Below are positions 38,870 to 48,358 of a DNA stretch of 64,000 nucleotides, one piece after another (positions within the stretch are counted from its first letter, which is position 1; each line of letters begins with the position of its first letter). Position numbers and translations under genes: made by a program. Source of the DNA: Trichomonas vaginalis G3 (taxonomy: Eukaryota > Parabasalia > Trichomonadida > Trichomonadidae); assembly GCF_026262505.1 (NCBI RefSeq), contig NC_067207.1, forward strand, positions 30,844,082-30,908,081, written 5' to 3'. The notes beneath the pieces were generated by a model. The model did not search any database and was not told the DNA's origin. It saw only the letters and a list, made by a program, of their open reading frames with translations.

Positions 38870-39035
38870 AGGTAAGTTTATAATACAATATTATGTCAAA
38901 ACTGGCGTACTGTCAATATTTGACGGAGAGAAGTCAGTTCAAGAACAACTTACTGACCTGCTGCCAAAATCTGCTCGATGGAAGCTGTCGTTATGCCAAT
39001 CTGAGGAGCCCCAGCAGGTTTCATCGAACGAATCT

Positions 39036-40556
39036 TCAAAAGAGCATCTTCCGTGAAAGTGCTATTGGTTTTGTAAACTTCTTTGCTTTCAATTCATCTG
39101 GACCGTCTCTGTCACCAGTATATTGTATTTGTACAGTACCAACAGTTGAAATACCACCCATAAAGTCTTCTGAGTCAGCAAATGGAATGCCAAGCCAAAA
39201 GTTTGAACGGTCTCCATTTGTATATTGAGTTTTTTGACCTCCTGTATGAGTCCATACTTTCACATATGGCATAATAGAACTTTGCATTTCAGGGTTAATG
39301 GTTGTTGTGAAGTTGTTGTTAAAGTTCATAGCATCTAATGTCAAGTTGTATGACCTCATATCTTCAACTGTAGAATATTCTTCTCTTGGATAATATTTGC
39401 CATCTATGTTTATATGATATTTAATACCAGGGTTGTAGAAACAAGAATAGTCATTTATAGTTCGTCTGAACAGTACAAACATAGTATCTGCATGTTTCAT
39501 TGCAGTTGTTAAAGCAATATCCGTTCTTGCACCTGGGTCAGCACTTTGGTTTCCAACTTCACCTGCAAAGTCTTTGACAGATATTTGGTGTATAGGGAAC
39601 ATAAGTGGAACTGCAATATATTTGGCAGCTAAAGCATTTGAAATATCTGGGTCCAACATATAGACTGCAAGTCTGCTTTCTATTCTCTTGCATTCAAACT
39701 TTTCGCATGTAAACTTAACTGGGTCCCAAGCATCTCCAGCAGCATTGAAATAATAGTTTACTTCAGTGTTGAGGTTTGAGAAACCAAAGTCTAAGTCAAC
39801 TTTGTCTTTGCAAAATTCGGCGAATGACGTTTTATTTGTTCCCTTTACGTCTGTAAGAGTGAATGGGTCTTGTGTTGGTGCAATGACTAAGTTATTTTTG
39901 CTTGGAGTAAGTTCGATAGAAATTTTTCCTGCCCAGTTTGGCAAGTATCTTAAAAACCTGAAGATGAGGAAAGATGACAAAGGAACTCTAAGTTTCAGTT
40001 TTACTTTAGTGGCAGCATTTCCATCTGAACCAGAAAGGTTAACATAAACTCCTGGAACGTTAGGGTCAAGTCTTCTTATTTTCTCAATAGTTGCATACTG
40101 GTCTGTTTGTTCTCTAGCTTGTGGTTGTACTGAGTTTCTCAAAGCGAACCATTCATAGTTTGCCCATGTTACTGTTTGAACTAAGTCAGAGTTAGAATAT
40201 ATCTTATATCCCATGAAAACTTCTGGAGCATATTGGTATCCGACATAGAAAATTCCATTGCAACCTTTCTTGTCAGACAACTTGGCAGAAGGTTTTATTT
40301 CAATGTCTTGTTCCACGTATAAGAATGAGTTGTCAATAGAAATAATATGAAACCTGTCGCAAGCAATATCTACTGTTGTTGAAGAACCTTCTCCAAACTC
40401 ACCTACATTTCCATAAGAAACAGCAGTTGTATATTCGTAAGTTCCAGGAACTATTTCTGACCTTCTAATGGCATTGTCGCATTCGTTATACCATTCGGAA
40501 ACATTTCCATTCATAGCATCCAAAACTGTTGGCGTTATATTCTGAGCGGCGTACAT
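39036..40556 (-). CDS. Candidate major capsid protein (double jelly-roll type)
   Basis: A long open frame of 506 residues with the size and composition of a Polinton major capsid protein. It is rich in beta-strand segments, asparagine and aromatic residues, with stretches such as FHIISIDNSFLYVEQDIEIK, LRVPLSSFLIFRFLRYLPNW and CFYNPGIKYHINIDGKYYP. It follows tttttactcatatgaaATG. It is the largest beta-rich protein of the element and is followed by other structural-looking genes. The gene looks nearly whole (about one break near the end). The fold assignment is by analogy. Confidence 0.68.
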   Translation of the reverse strand: MYAAQNITPTVLDAMNGNVSEWYNECDNAIRRSEIVPGTYEYTTAVSYGNVGEFGEGSSTTVDIACDRFHIISIDNSFLYVEQDIEIKPSAKLSDKKGCNGIFYVGYQYAPEVFMGYKIYSNSDLVQTVTWANYEWFALRNSVQPQAREQTDQYATIEKIRRLDPNVPGVYVNLSGSDGNAATKVKLKLRVPLSSFLIFRFLRYLPNWAGKISIELTPSKNNLVIAPTQDPFTLTDVKGTNKTSFAEFCKDKVDLDFGFSNLNTEVNYYFNAAGDAWDPVKFTCEKFECKRIESRLAVYMLDPDISNALAAKYIAVPLMFPIHQISVKDFAGEVGNQSADPGARTDIALTTAMKHADTMFVLFRRTINDYSCFYNPGIKYHINIDGKYYPREEYSTVEDMRSYNLTLDAMNFNNNFTTTINPEMQSSIMPYVKVWTHTGGQKTQYTNGDRSNFWLGIPFADSEDFMGGISTVGTVQIQYTGDRDGPDELKAKKFTKPIALSRKMLF

Positions 40557-40588
40557 TTCATATGAGTAAAAATATAGAATAGTTGGAT

Positions 40589-42172
40589 TTATATGTCATA
40601 ATAGAACCCACTCCGACCAAGCTTTACTTTCTTCCTGACTGAGTTTTTAACTCTTCTTTTTCCTTCATTGCCCTCTGCTTGAAGTTGTTGCATCTTTGCA
40701 TTATGTTCATCTAGTATGTTGCAAATTTCCCATGTCCTTTTTGCCTTTGGGCTCTGGTCGCCCATCTCAGGTAACCTATATCCTAGAAAGAGTTTGTCAT
40801 AGTTTGTATTTGAGTCTTTGCGTATTGTTTGCATGACTCTTTCCTGAGTTTCTGGTTCAAGCTCTTCAAACAGTGCCTGTCCATATGGAATAAGCTCGTT
40901 TCCAAATATATGTTTTTGTAGCCATTCTGGTTTTCTTTCCATGTTACCAACAATATCTTTTGTGAATGGGAAAGCTTTTACCCAATGTTTCAGTCTTTCG
41001 TCATTTATTTCTGTAGTTGGTTTTATTTTGTCAAGGAACATGTTTTTCAATACTAACATTTCATTTGGTACTGTCCATTTGAGTTTTCTTAAATATTCAT
41101 CCCTTCTCGGTTCATTGTCTGCAAAGTAAGTTTTTATGACATTTTGCAAACTTTCATTTGCAAGGTCATGTACAATAGGTTCTCTTCCTTCGCTCTCCCT
41201 AACTTTCTTTCTAAACTCTTCACCAAATATACCATCTCTATGGTTCTGTGTAGTTCTTTGAGATAAATGTTCTAGAACGTCAGGTGTTATATTTCCATCA
41301 GCCATGTTCATTTCATACTGGTCCAAAATATCTGCATGTTTCATATCTTTCAATGGCATTAAAGCCGCGCTGAAAATACCAGCTAAATCTGGTTCACCAT
41401 TGACTTCCATTGCGTCTACAACTTCTTGGAATTGTGGTTGTAAGTTTATGAACCACCTATCTGGATTAGCTTTATGACCCCATCTCATTGTAGTTCCATC
41501 GTCTGCAGAAACAAAAGTAGGTTTGTTTCCATCTTGGTTAGGTTCTGAATGAACTTTAAACAATGTTTCATTTCTATATGTTTTCTTGAAATTTAACCTT
41601 TTATTTTCACCGAGTTCATCCGAAGATTGAACGTTAAATGCTCGTAAGTAAAAAGGGTTGTTGTATTTGTGTACATTTTCTTTCAGTGCTTCCATTCTAT
41701 GCTGAATATTTTCATCTGGTGTTGGAGTCTTTTGTATGTCGGCAAACATTTTTCGATATTCTTCTACTATGTCAGCCGAATTTTTTTTAGACTCTTGGAA
41801 ATATTCCATATTCTCCGCATACTCTTGTTGAGGGTCAAGATTTTTCGGCTGTTCCAAATCTTCATCTAGTTCTGTGAAGTTAGTTTCCAAAGGAAGGACT
41901 TGTTCGTTTCCTTCAGGCTCTTCTAGCTGTTGTTGCTGAACTATTTTCTTCCATGTCTGGTTGTATCTGAACTTCTTCCTGTGGAGTTTCTTGTACTCAT
42001 CTGCTGGCATTTCATATATTCCGAGACCGTTTTCAACAATTTCCCTATCTACGTCATCCGCATTCATAAGCTTTTGTTCTTTCGTTCCGTCTCTATTTTT
42101 TACGCGTTTCATGACGAAAGTTGAATTGTCATTTAGCTCTGACATCAAATATCTCGGAGTAAATTCATCCAT
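40589..42172 (-). CDS. Unknown 527-residue Maverick late protein
   Basis: Open and hydrophilic, with an acidic N-terminal 170 residues (EEPEGNEQVLPLETNFTELD) and a helical remainder. It ends in a basic tail (GKRRVKNSVRKKVKLGRSGF). There is no catalytic motif I can name. It lies directly upstream of the capsid gene in the same orientation with about 30 bases between, so co-expression is likely. A basic-tailed internal virion protein would suit the features, but this is inference. Confidence 0.7.
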   Translation of the reverse strand: MDEFTPRYLMSELNDNSTFVMKRVKNRDGTKEQKLMNADDVDREIVENGLGIYEMPADEYKKLHRKKFRYNQTWKKIVQQQQLEEPEGNEQVLPLETNFTELDEDLEQPKNLDPQQEYAENMEYFQESKKNSADIVEEYRKMFADIQKTPTPDENIQHRMEALKENVHKYNNPFYLRAFNVQSSDELGENKRLNFKKTYRNETLFKVHSEPNQDGNKPTFVSADDGTTMRWGHKANPDRWFINLQPQFQEVVDAMEVNGEPDLAGIFSAALMPLKDMKHADILDQYEMNMADGNITPDVLEHLSQRTTQNHRDGIFGEEFRKKVRESEGREPIVHDLANESLQNVIKTYFADNEPRRDEYLRKLKWTVPNEMLVLKNMFLDKIKPTTEINDERLKHWVKAFPFTKDIVGNMERKPEWLQKHIFGNELIPYGQALFEELEPETQERVMQTIRKDSNTNYDKLFLGYRLPEMGDQSPKAKRTWEICNILDEHNAKMQQLQAEGNEGKRRVKNSVRKKVKLGRSGFYYDI

Positions 42173-42192
42173 GTCATTTGGATGATATGCTA

Positions 42193-42372
42193 TTAAATCA
42201 TATCCTTAGCGAGCTTGTATTTTCCAGGTTTGAGATTATATCCGTTTTGGTGCTGAGCCATAAAGCTAAATAGGTTCGGGTCAGTATTTCCATCCTTGAA
42301 CTTTCCAATAGCTTCTTTATATCTGTCACTAAAGTCAATACTATCTGGGAAACCACACTCTTCTTTAAGCAT
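42193..42372 (-). CDS. Unknown 59-residue Maverick protein
   Basis: MLKEECGFPDSIDFSDRYKE to the stop at 42193. It starts inside the last codons of the upstream gene (ATGCTTAA overlap, 8 bases) and ends 20 bases before the next ATG, so it fits a tightly packed run of late genes. The composition is ordinary, not repeat-like. It may instead be a spacer frame. Confidence 0.55.
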   Translation of the reverse strand: MLKEECGFPDSIDFSDRYKEAIGKFKDGNTDPNLFSFMAQHQNGYNLKPGKYKLAKDMI

Positions 42373-43768
42373 TTTTAAGAATTCTTGGTTTCCTTGTTTC
42401 TACTTCTTTTATTCCTTGCTCTGTTTGTGGTTGTTGTTGTGCAGGGTTTTGAACTGTTGGTTGTTGTGTTGGTTGTTGTGCTGGTTGTTGTTGTTGTTGT
42501 GTTGGTTTTGGTGCATGCCTGTGTCTGTGTCCATGTGACGATGTAAATGTTTTAGGTAGTCCTGGTGCAGGTGCTTCTCTTGGAGGGTTTGGTGGTATAT
42601 AAGTTCCACCAGCTGGCACATATGTTCCATCTGCAGCATAATGTCCTACCTGACTTTTCGTTCTTAAGAAAGCATTTACTAGGTCTGTTTTGGTCTGTTG
42701 TAACTCTTTTTCTTGACTTTCCACAACAGTTGCTCTAACGGCGTCATAGGCACTTTGAACTGCCTGTCTCGTTGCTGCATCTGTTATTTTCGTCATATTT
42801 TGTGCTACTTCTTTTAACTCTTTGTCGAAACCTTCAGACTTCAGTTTCTTTCCAGATGAGAAGTCGTTCACTTGTTTCACCTTACTATGAAGAGCTTCGA
42901 AGGCGTTCTTAAAGTCAGCATTTGTTAAAGCTTCATTTGAACTGTCTTCATCCGCTTGTATTTTTGTCCTTATTGACCCTATAAGCTGGGCTGCTTTAGC
43001 GTTGGCTTGGGCATCTAACCAGTCATTGTTAGCTTTTATATATTCTGAGCTTTTCATTGCCTTTTGCATAGCCGCGTCGTTATTTTTACTTTCTTGTGCT
43101 AAGTTTTCATACTGTACGGTTTGGTTTTGCAACTGTAAAAGTTTTTCTGCCTTTACATTTGCTTCAACTTCTTTTTTATACTCATCGCTATCCATATATG
43201 TCTTCAGGGCTTTTTGTTTTATTTCTTCATCTTTCAGTACTTTATATTGAGTAGTATGGTTTTTCAAATTTATGACATCTTGTTCCATTTTTGCTACTTC
43301 TGCTGCTTTTTCTGACACTTTTTTCGCATATTCCTCTGTACTTAGTTCTTTCAGTTGTTCTTTCTTCTTTTTCTCTACGTTTAACTCATTGAGTTTCTTT
43401 GTGTGTCTGTCATATTCTAGTTTCTTTTCGTTTTCACTTATTTGCTTCTGTATGTCTATGTTTGACTTTTTGACATCTGTTATTTGATTTTTGAGTGAAC
43501 TCAAATTCATTTGACTTTGAGGGTTATATGCTGTTCCGTCTGCAGCTCCACCATAGCCTGCCATTTTCGCTAAAAGTGCCGCTCTTAAACCTCCACTCTG
43601 TGCACCAATAACTCGGTTTAAAAGCATAGGGTTGCTTGACATTTGTTGCAACATAGTGGGGTCATTCATCATTTGTTGTTGCAACTGTTGTTGTGGTGTC
43701 AGTCTTACTATTGGATGTTTCAATGCTCTCTTCCTCTTACGTATATTCTTACGTAGCTTACGTGGCAT
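42365..43768 (-). CDS. Gln-rich coiled-coil Maverick protein (467 residues)
   Basis: The ATG at 43768 (MPRKLRKNIRKRKRALKHPI) follows tttttaacttcacttaaa. The first 20 residues are very basic, and residues 25-60 are Q/M-rich (PQQQLQQQMMNDPTML). Residues 95-330 are long charged helices (coiled coil), and the end is a P/Q/H-rich tail. Open. The basic start followed by a coiled coil would suit a DNA-binding core or scaffold protein. It is the last gene before the right tip of copy B. Confidence 0.7.
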   Translation of the reverse strand: MPRKLRKNIRKRKRALKHPIVRLTPQQQLQQQMMNDPTMLQQMSSNPMLLNRVIGAQSGGLRAALLAKMAGYGGAADGTAYNPQSQMNLSSLKNQITDVKKSNIDIQKQISENEKKLEYDRHTKKLNELNVEKKKKEQLKELSTEEYAKKVSEKAAEVAKMEQDVINLKNHTTQYKVLKDEEIKQKALKTYMDSDEYKKEVEANVKAEKLLQLQNQTVQYENLAQESKNNDAAMQKAMKSSEYIKANNDWLDAQANAKAAQLIGSIRTKIQADEDSSNEALTNADFKNAFEALHSKVKQVNDFSSGKKLKSEGFDKELKEVAQNMTKITDAATRQAVQSAYDAVRATVVESQEKELQQTKTDLVNAFLRTKSQVGHYAADGTYVPAGGTYIPPNPPREAPAPGLPKTFTSSHGHRHRHAPKPTQQQQQPAQQPTQQPTVQNPAQQQPQTEQGIKEVETRKPRILKNA

Positions 43769-43789
43769 TTTAAGTGAAGTTAAAAACAT

Positions 43790-44080
43790 TTACGATGAAG
43801 AAGTTTCGACAAAACATTTACGAAGAAATTCATGAAAATTCATGAAAATTCATGAGGTGAGAAAACAGGTGAGAAAACGGGTGAGATGTCACCTCTTCAC
43901 CTAAAATATATTTTTGTCTGATTTACGCTCATTACGATGAAATCATGACAAAACATTTACGAAGAAGTCTTGACAAAACATTTACGATGAAGAAGTCTTG
44001 ACAAAACATTTACGAAGAAGTCTTGACAAAACATTTACGATGAAGTCTTGACAAAACATTTACGAAGAAGTCTTGACAAA
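43790..44080. repeat. Subterminal tandem repeats of Maverick B
   Basis: First a ggtgagatgtcacc-type palindrome with aaaatatattttt, then about six copies of a 25-bp unit (acgaagaagtcttgacaaaa plus cattt). The same unit, in reverse, occurs beside the left tip of copy C and near the right tip of copy A. Confidence 0.8.
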
Positions 44081-44177
44081 AAAATCAACGGCTGGTCGGC
44101 TGGGGTTCGGTCCTCCTCTTGGGTCTTGGGAAAAATTCTTAGGGCTAGAAGGCACGAAGTGCCTGGAAGCCCCACTT

Positions 44178-44216
<39 letters not shown>
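44081..44216. repeat. Right terminal region of Maverick B
   Basis: Contains aacggctggtcggctggggt and cctcctcttgggtcttggg, then the tip hairpin (aggcacgaagtgcct), GGAAGCCCCACTTCC and about 37 T. The inner part matches 60752-60830 of copy C inverted better than it matches copy B's own left end. Confidence 0.8.
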
Positions 44217-44217
<1 letters not shown>

Positions 44218-44230
44218 TTTATAAAAATAT

Positions 44231-44240
44231 AAACTCAGTT
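44231..44240 (+). repeat. Candidate target-site duplication of Maverick B, right
   Basis: aaactcagtt, identical to 22948-22957. Fourteen bases (gtttataaaaatat) lie between the T tract and this repeat. Confidence 0.6.
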
Positions 44241-44317
44241 AAATTAATTTTCAAGCTTTAAAATAATATTTGTTGATCCAATCATGAAGATTTTTCAAAT
44301 TTTTTCGTTAATAAAAA

Positions 44318-45220
44318 ATGTCGATACCACCATCCAAGGGAATTCATGCACCAAGAGCTCGAAATTATCAACAAAAACATCAGGCTAACGATAAAATTGA
44401 AACGTATGCTGATATTTACTTCAAAGATCATCCAGATGCGATTATAGACACAGATCCTCCTGAAGTTAAGCTAAAAAAGCTTGAAGAGAAGCTTGGATCA
44501 TTTGATTTAGAAATGAATGAAAGATTTCACGTTCTTATCCAACAAAAATCTATGATCTACATTTTATACGGTGAAAAATCCGTCGAATCTCTTAAAATAC
44601 ATGCAAAAATAGGACAATTATATAATGGAAGTCATAGACCACAAAGTGCACTTCGTCATCTCCAAATATCTCTTGATTTAGAAAAAGAATTTAATGTTGA
44701 TGAAGAAACAGCATTATTTGTTGCCGTAGAAGTTGCCGAAGCTCATTTATCAATGAGAACAGACAATCCAAATGATACACAGACTCATATAAAGATTGCA
44801 ATGGACGTATTAAATCCTCATCGAAATGCAGACGTAAAAGACAATGAACTTAAATACAGATGGTATCTTGTTAATGCTAGAACATACTCAGCATCAAAAC
44901 AATACCAATTATCTATGCAACAATACGACAATGCCCAGAAAACTTTAGAAATAATAGAAAATCATACTAACGGAGCCAGAATGGCAAAATTGTATGTTGA
45001 AATGTCAGAAACAGCATCTAAAATAGACGATTTTACTCGAATGACAGAATGCACTGGAAATGCATACGAAATTTTCATGAAACTTGGAATGCAAGCTTCT
45101 GCTTCGCTTATCAGATCAAAAGTTTCATCAGATAAAGTGAAAGAAGTTGAAGATAAATACGGAACTTTAGAATCTGATGAAACTAATATGGATTACATGG
45201 CAGATATCCCTCCATTGTAA
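44318..45220 (+). CDS. Helical (TPR-like) protein, possibly TTC23-related
   Basis: A 300-residue protein. Residues 60-240 form paired helices with TPR-like spacing (AKIGQLYNGSHRPQSALRHL, then LFVAVEVAEAHLSMRT, then WYLVNARTYSASKQYQLSMQ and LYVEMSETASKIDDFTRMTE). The N-terminal 30 residues are basic and disordered. The pattern of a short TPR stack after a longer N-terminus recalls TTC23-type ciliary proteins, but I hold that loosely. It starts 102 bases after the right tip of Maverick B, so the insertion lies right in its upstream region. Confidence 0.65.
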   Translation: MSIPPSKGIHAPRARNYQQKHQANDKIETYADIYFKDHPDAIIDTDPPEVKLKKLEEKLGSFDLEMNERFHVLIQQKSMIYILYGEKSVESLKIHAKIGQLYNGSHRPQSALRHLQISLDLEKEFNVDEETALFVAVEVAEAHLSMRTDNPNDTQTHIKIAMDVLNPHRNADVKDNELKYRWYLVNARTYSASKQYQLSMQQYDNAQKTLEIIENHTNGARMAKLYVEMSETASKIDDFTRMTECTGNAYEIFMKLGMQASASLIRSKVSSDKVKEVEDKYGTLESDETNMDYMADIPPL

Positions 45221-45338
45221 TCTACCTGTTTATTTGTTTTGTTTTTCTGTTTGATTAAATAAAATTCATTAATATAAATTTAAATTGATAGTTTATATAT
45301 AAATCAAATTACTTTCAAAATAATTTTGATTAATTTTT

Positions 45339-46727
45339 CTATTGTATATTAATAATTTCATTGAACATAGAAGAATAGTTTTTAGGTTGATATGATTCAT
45401 AAACTAATCGAATCGTATTCAAACCCTTTGTCATTCTAAAGTCGACATCATCATCAATCTTAACAATGTCTCTCATTGTTTTCGTATCAAATACGATAGC
45501 CATTGAATTATCTTCTAATTTTGGCCATCTTTGGTGATCTACTGCATAAATAAGCTTATCAAGGTATTTCAGGTTATATTCAACACTAACGTTAAACGAT
45601 AATTGTGTTTCTGATGGAAAATGAGGTATATGCGGGTTAACTGCGTACGCATACCAAATTTTCCATGCAACAGAGTTAGTCATTGGAAGCCAATCGTATA
45701 TATCTGATCCAATAACTGCAATTCCCGTATAAGGCTGCATGTACATGATGTTATAACAAGCGGATCCAGAAACCGAGAAGAAGTACTTAGTTGCAGCGAG
45801 AATTTTTAGAGAATACGAGTAATTTGTAAGTTGTTTGTCGTTAATATCAATCCAGTTTATGTTTGGATAGCGTTTTGGAATTTCAATCCTAAATTCATTG
45901 AAATTTTCAATATGACGACCACGGGATGTAAGTTTTCTGTTGAACATTAGTCCATTTATTGGCTTAATTCCTGTTAAATTGAAATGCTTATAAACATAAT
46001 CTCGTACATAAAGCGTTGAATATTGTTGTGAGCCACATTGATAATTAGGCGATACCATATGAAGTTCTCGACAGAAGTATGTTGTGTTTGGTTCCATAAA
46101 TAGATAATTTCCGTATGGAATTTCTAAATGATCTATAGCTTTTTTAGCTATCTTAAGATTCCTGCGGATGACAAGTGTTGAATTCCTAATGACATCCCAT
46201 GGTATGTTAAATAGCGCAGTAAGCATTCCATCATGAACAACGTGTCCATATTGCTCATAAGTGCATAATAAATATACAACCCTATCTAACACAGTATGTG
46301 AGAAGCGATATTCACCCATTTCTGGAATATGTCTGTATTTATGATTAATCATTTGATTTTTTTGAAAGATTTCGACATCATTGAAATAAACATTAGGAAA
46401 TTTGTAGTATATACTCTTTTCTCTGACAATTCCGGGAACAGAGCTATCCATTGCAAATGGTGTATAACAATTTGATGTAAGAACATTTCCTGGAAAATCT
46501 GGAACTTCGTTACGAATCTTTTTGATTTGTACACCTTTAACGCTTGAAGGATCGATCTTTGGAAGTTTAGTAATATTTAAATTAATTGGAATCCCTTCTA
46601 AATAAAAAGAAACTAAGCTTGACAGCATTCCAATATAATATCCATATATGAATATCAAGACAATTAAAGTTATTAGGTTCAATTTCAAAAACGCCGAGGA
46701 TGGCCCGGCATAATTCCATTTTATCAA
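45339..46727 (-). CDS. Type II membrane glycosyltransferase, GT61 (DUF563)-like
   Basis: About 462 residues. A single hydrophobic anchor near the N-terminus (LNLITLIVLIFIYGYYIGML) is followed by a lumenal domain. Family-like landmarks are YEQYGHVVHDGMLTALFNIP, the GLMFNRKLTSRGRHIENFNE segment (NR...R.I.N..E) and ATKYFFSVSGSACYNIMYMQ near residue 330. GT61 enzymes transfer sugars such as xylose or GlcNAc in the Golgi. Start problem: in this frame the codon before the anchor is TTG and the first ATG lies inside the anchor, so the true start or a small error remains open. Confidence 0.72.
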   Translation of the reverse strand: MIKWNYAGPSSAFLKLNLITLIVLIFIYGYYIGMLSSLVSFYLEGIPINLNITKLPKIDPSSVKGVQIKKIRNEVPDFPGNVLTSNCYTPFAMDSSVPGIVREKSIYYKFPNVYFNDVEIFQKNQMINHKYRHIPEMGEYRFSHTVLDRVVYLLCTYEQYGHVVHDGMLTALFNIPWDVIRNSTLVIRRNLKIAKKAIDHLEIPYGNYLFMEPNTTYFCRELHMVSPNYQCGSQQYSTLYVRDYVYKHFNLTGIKPINGLMFNRKLTSRGRHIENFNEFRIEIPKRYPNINWIDINDKQLTNYSYSLKILAATKYFFSVSGSACYNIMYMQPYTGIAVIGSDIYDWLPMTNSVAWKIWYAYAVNPHIPHFPSETQLSFNVSVEYNLKYLDKLIYAVDHQRWPKLEDNSMAIVFDTKTMRDIVKIDDDVDFRMTKGLNTIRLVYESYQPKNYSSMFNEIINIQ

Positions 46728-47623
46728 TTCGTATCGGCTTTTTATAATTACTGTTAATAACTGAATAAATCAATAATTACAGTATGAAATTTATTAAAAA
46801 TTGTTTACAAATTTGCAAGATAAAGAATTTTTTTGACTTAGCGGAAACGTATTTAAATTCTAATAGAAAGATAGACAATAATAGTAAATTCGGACAAAAA
46901 CAAGATAAATTTAAAATTCTATTACAATTTTGAGTATAACTTGAAAAATTAAATAGTTGTAAACTTTGTTTAAGATATAATTTTTCAAGAATCAACTCAA
47001 GCATTGAAGAAAAGAGTTTCATCATATGTCGGAAATTGAGACGAATGTTGGTTACAAATAATCGGTGTTTAACACATGTGAATGTGAATGTGCTTGATAA
47101 GGATTTTTTTTGATATTTGGCGAAATTTAAGCCTTTCATTGCCAAGTTTCAAGGATGTTATATAACGATTCTTTAAATTTGAATAAAATTGTCCAAGCCT
47201 GGATGCTTAGTTCCTGGTTTATGCAATGTATCTATATTACTGCTTGAATTCCAGAAAGTCTGATCAATAATCCGATTCGAATCATCAATTGCTTTTGAAG
47301 AACCTTAAATTTAATATTCCAAGTTATTTCAAATATACATGCTATTGCAACTATAGTTCATGCTAAACGTAAATCGTTATTCAAAAATTGAATAAAAATA
47401 ACGTCAGTTCGCACAATTTTATATGAGTTTTAATTCCAGGTGTAATGCATGAAAATTCGGTTCAATTCATTTTTGACACTTTACATATCGGATGTATTAT
47501 CTAAGAATTGTATTATAAAATAATAATTTTGTGTTTTATAAGTTTATTTGTATAAATTGATTCAAAAAAATGGAAAGACAAGAAGTGGATCTGCCAAATG
47601 AAAATCAGATTTATATTACGGCA
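46728..47623. other. Intergenic stretch
   Basis: AT-rich. A 122-codon minus-strand frame (46777-47145) is rich in Ser, Phe, Leu and Lys as expected by chance at this composition and has no domain, so I do not call it. No RNA gene seen. Confidence 0.5.
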
Positions 47624-48045
47624 TATATATTCATAATGTATACCTCTTACCCTTTCATTCCCTCGAGAAAGTTCAAAAACTTGGGTGCAATCAGAACTGA
47701 TTGCACCCAAGTTTTTGAACTTTGTATAAGGAATTGTTGGCTATGATGTACTGATCATGAATCAGTACATCATAGCCAACAATTCCTTCGCAAACAGCGG
47801 GAAACTTTGTCTGAATAGTTTAACATTCAGACAAAGTTTCCCGCTGTCAGAGAGGGAATGGAAGGGTAAGAGGTATATATTCATAATGTATACCTCTTAC
47901 CCTTTCATTCCCTCGAGAAAGTTCAAAAACTTGGGTGCAATCAGTTCTGATTGCACCCAAGTTTTTGAACTTTGTATAAGGAATTGTTGGCTATGATGTA
48001 CTGATCATGAATCAGTACATCATAGCCAACAATTCCTTCCCAAAC
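47624..48045. repeat. Cluster of long hairpins within a duplicated block
   Basis: A block of about 166 bp (47624-47789) is repeated at 47874-48039. Each copy holds two hairpins. One has 27-bp perfect arms (gttcaaaaacttgggtgcaa core) with a two-base loop. The other has 28-bp perfect arms (gaattgttggctatgatgta core) with loop catga. Between the blocks are a third hairpin (22-bp arms, 47795-47816 and 47825-47846) and a fourth (about 24-bp arms with one mismatch, 47854-47877 and 47889-47913). The first hairpin's loop is aa in one block and tt in the other. Confidence 0.88.
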
Positions 48046-48358
48046 AACCCGAAATTTGTCTGATTCCACACTAATTTTATTAATTTATCTAAACTTTTAT
48101 CCTCGTCTACAATTTAATCATCAATAATTATTTCTTGTTCTATTTCACTATTATATATATATATATATTTATATGATTTGATTTAAAAAAAAATAAATAA
48201 ATAAATTAATAAATCATTTACTCAAATATATCAAAAGTTTTATTTTTATATATAAAGATAACTACTTTTAAAAAATACCTTATATATTTTTGCCATGTAA
48301 ACTATTTTTGCCATGTAAACTCTTCACTTTTGTCAAAAATGAAGTGAACCGAATTTTC

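Larger units (their letters stand above)
22958..44230 (+). mobile_element. Maverick/Polinton copy B, tip to tip (about 21.3 kb)
   Basis: A complete-length Maverick between two inverted tips. Each tip carries an A or T tract of about 35 bases followed by GGGGCTTCC and the hairpin aggcacttcgtgcct. It contains methylase, tail-fibre-like protein, integrase, HNH endonuclease, KilA-N protein, packaging ATPase, SF3 helicase, candidate penton and major capsid proteins, and several unknown genes. It carries no polymerase B gene in view. It is very similar to copies A and C, so the insertion is recent, but many frames are broken (some two dozen breaks). The genes at 40589-43768 are open. Confidence 0.92.

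Noticed and set aside
38893-39228. Plus-strand frame of 111 codons antisense to the capsid gene
   Set aside because: It lies over the end of the minus-strand capsid gene, has no promoter-like motif and shows no domain.
46777-47145. Minus-strand frame of 122 codons
   Set aside because: Composition is what AT-rich intergenic DNA gives by chance, with no domain, no initiator and overlap with the upstream region of the glycosyltransferase gene.
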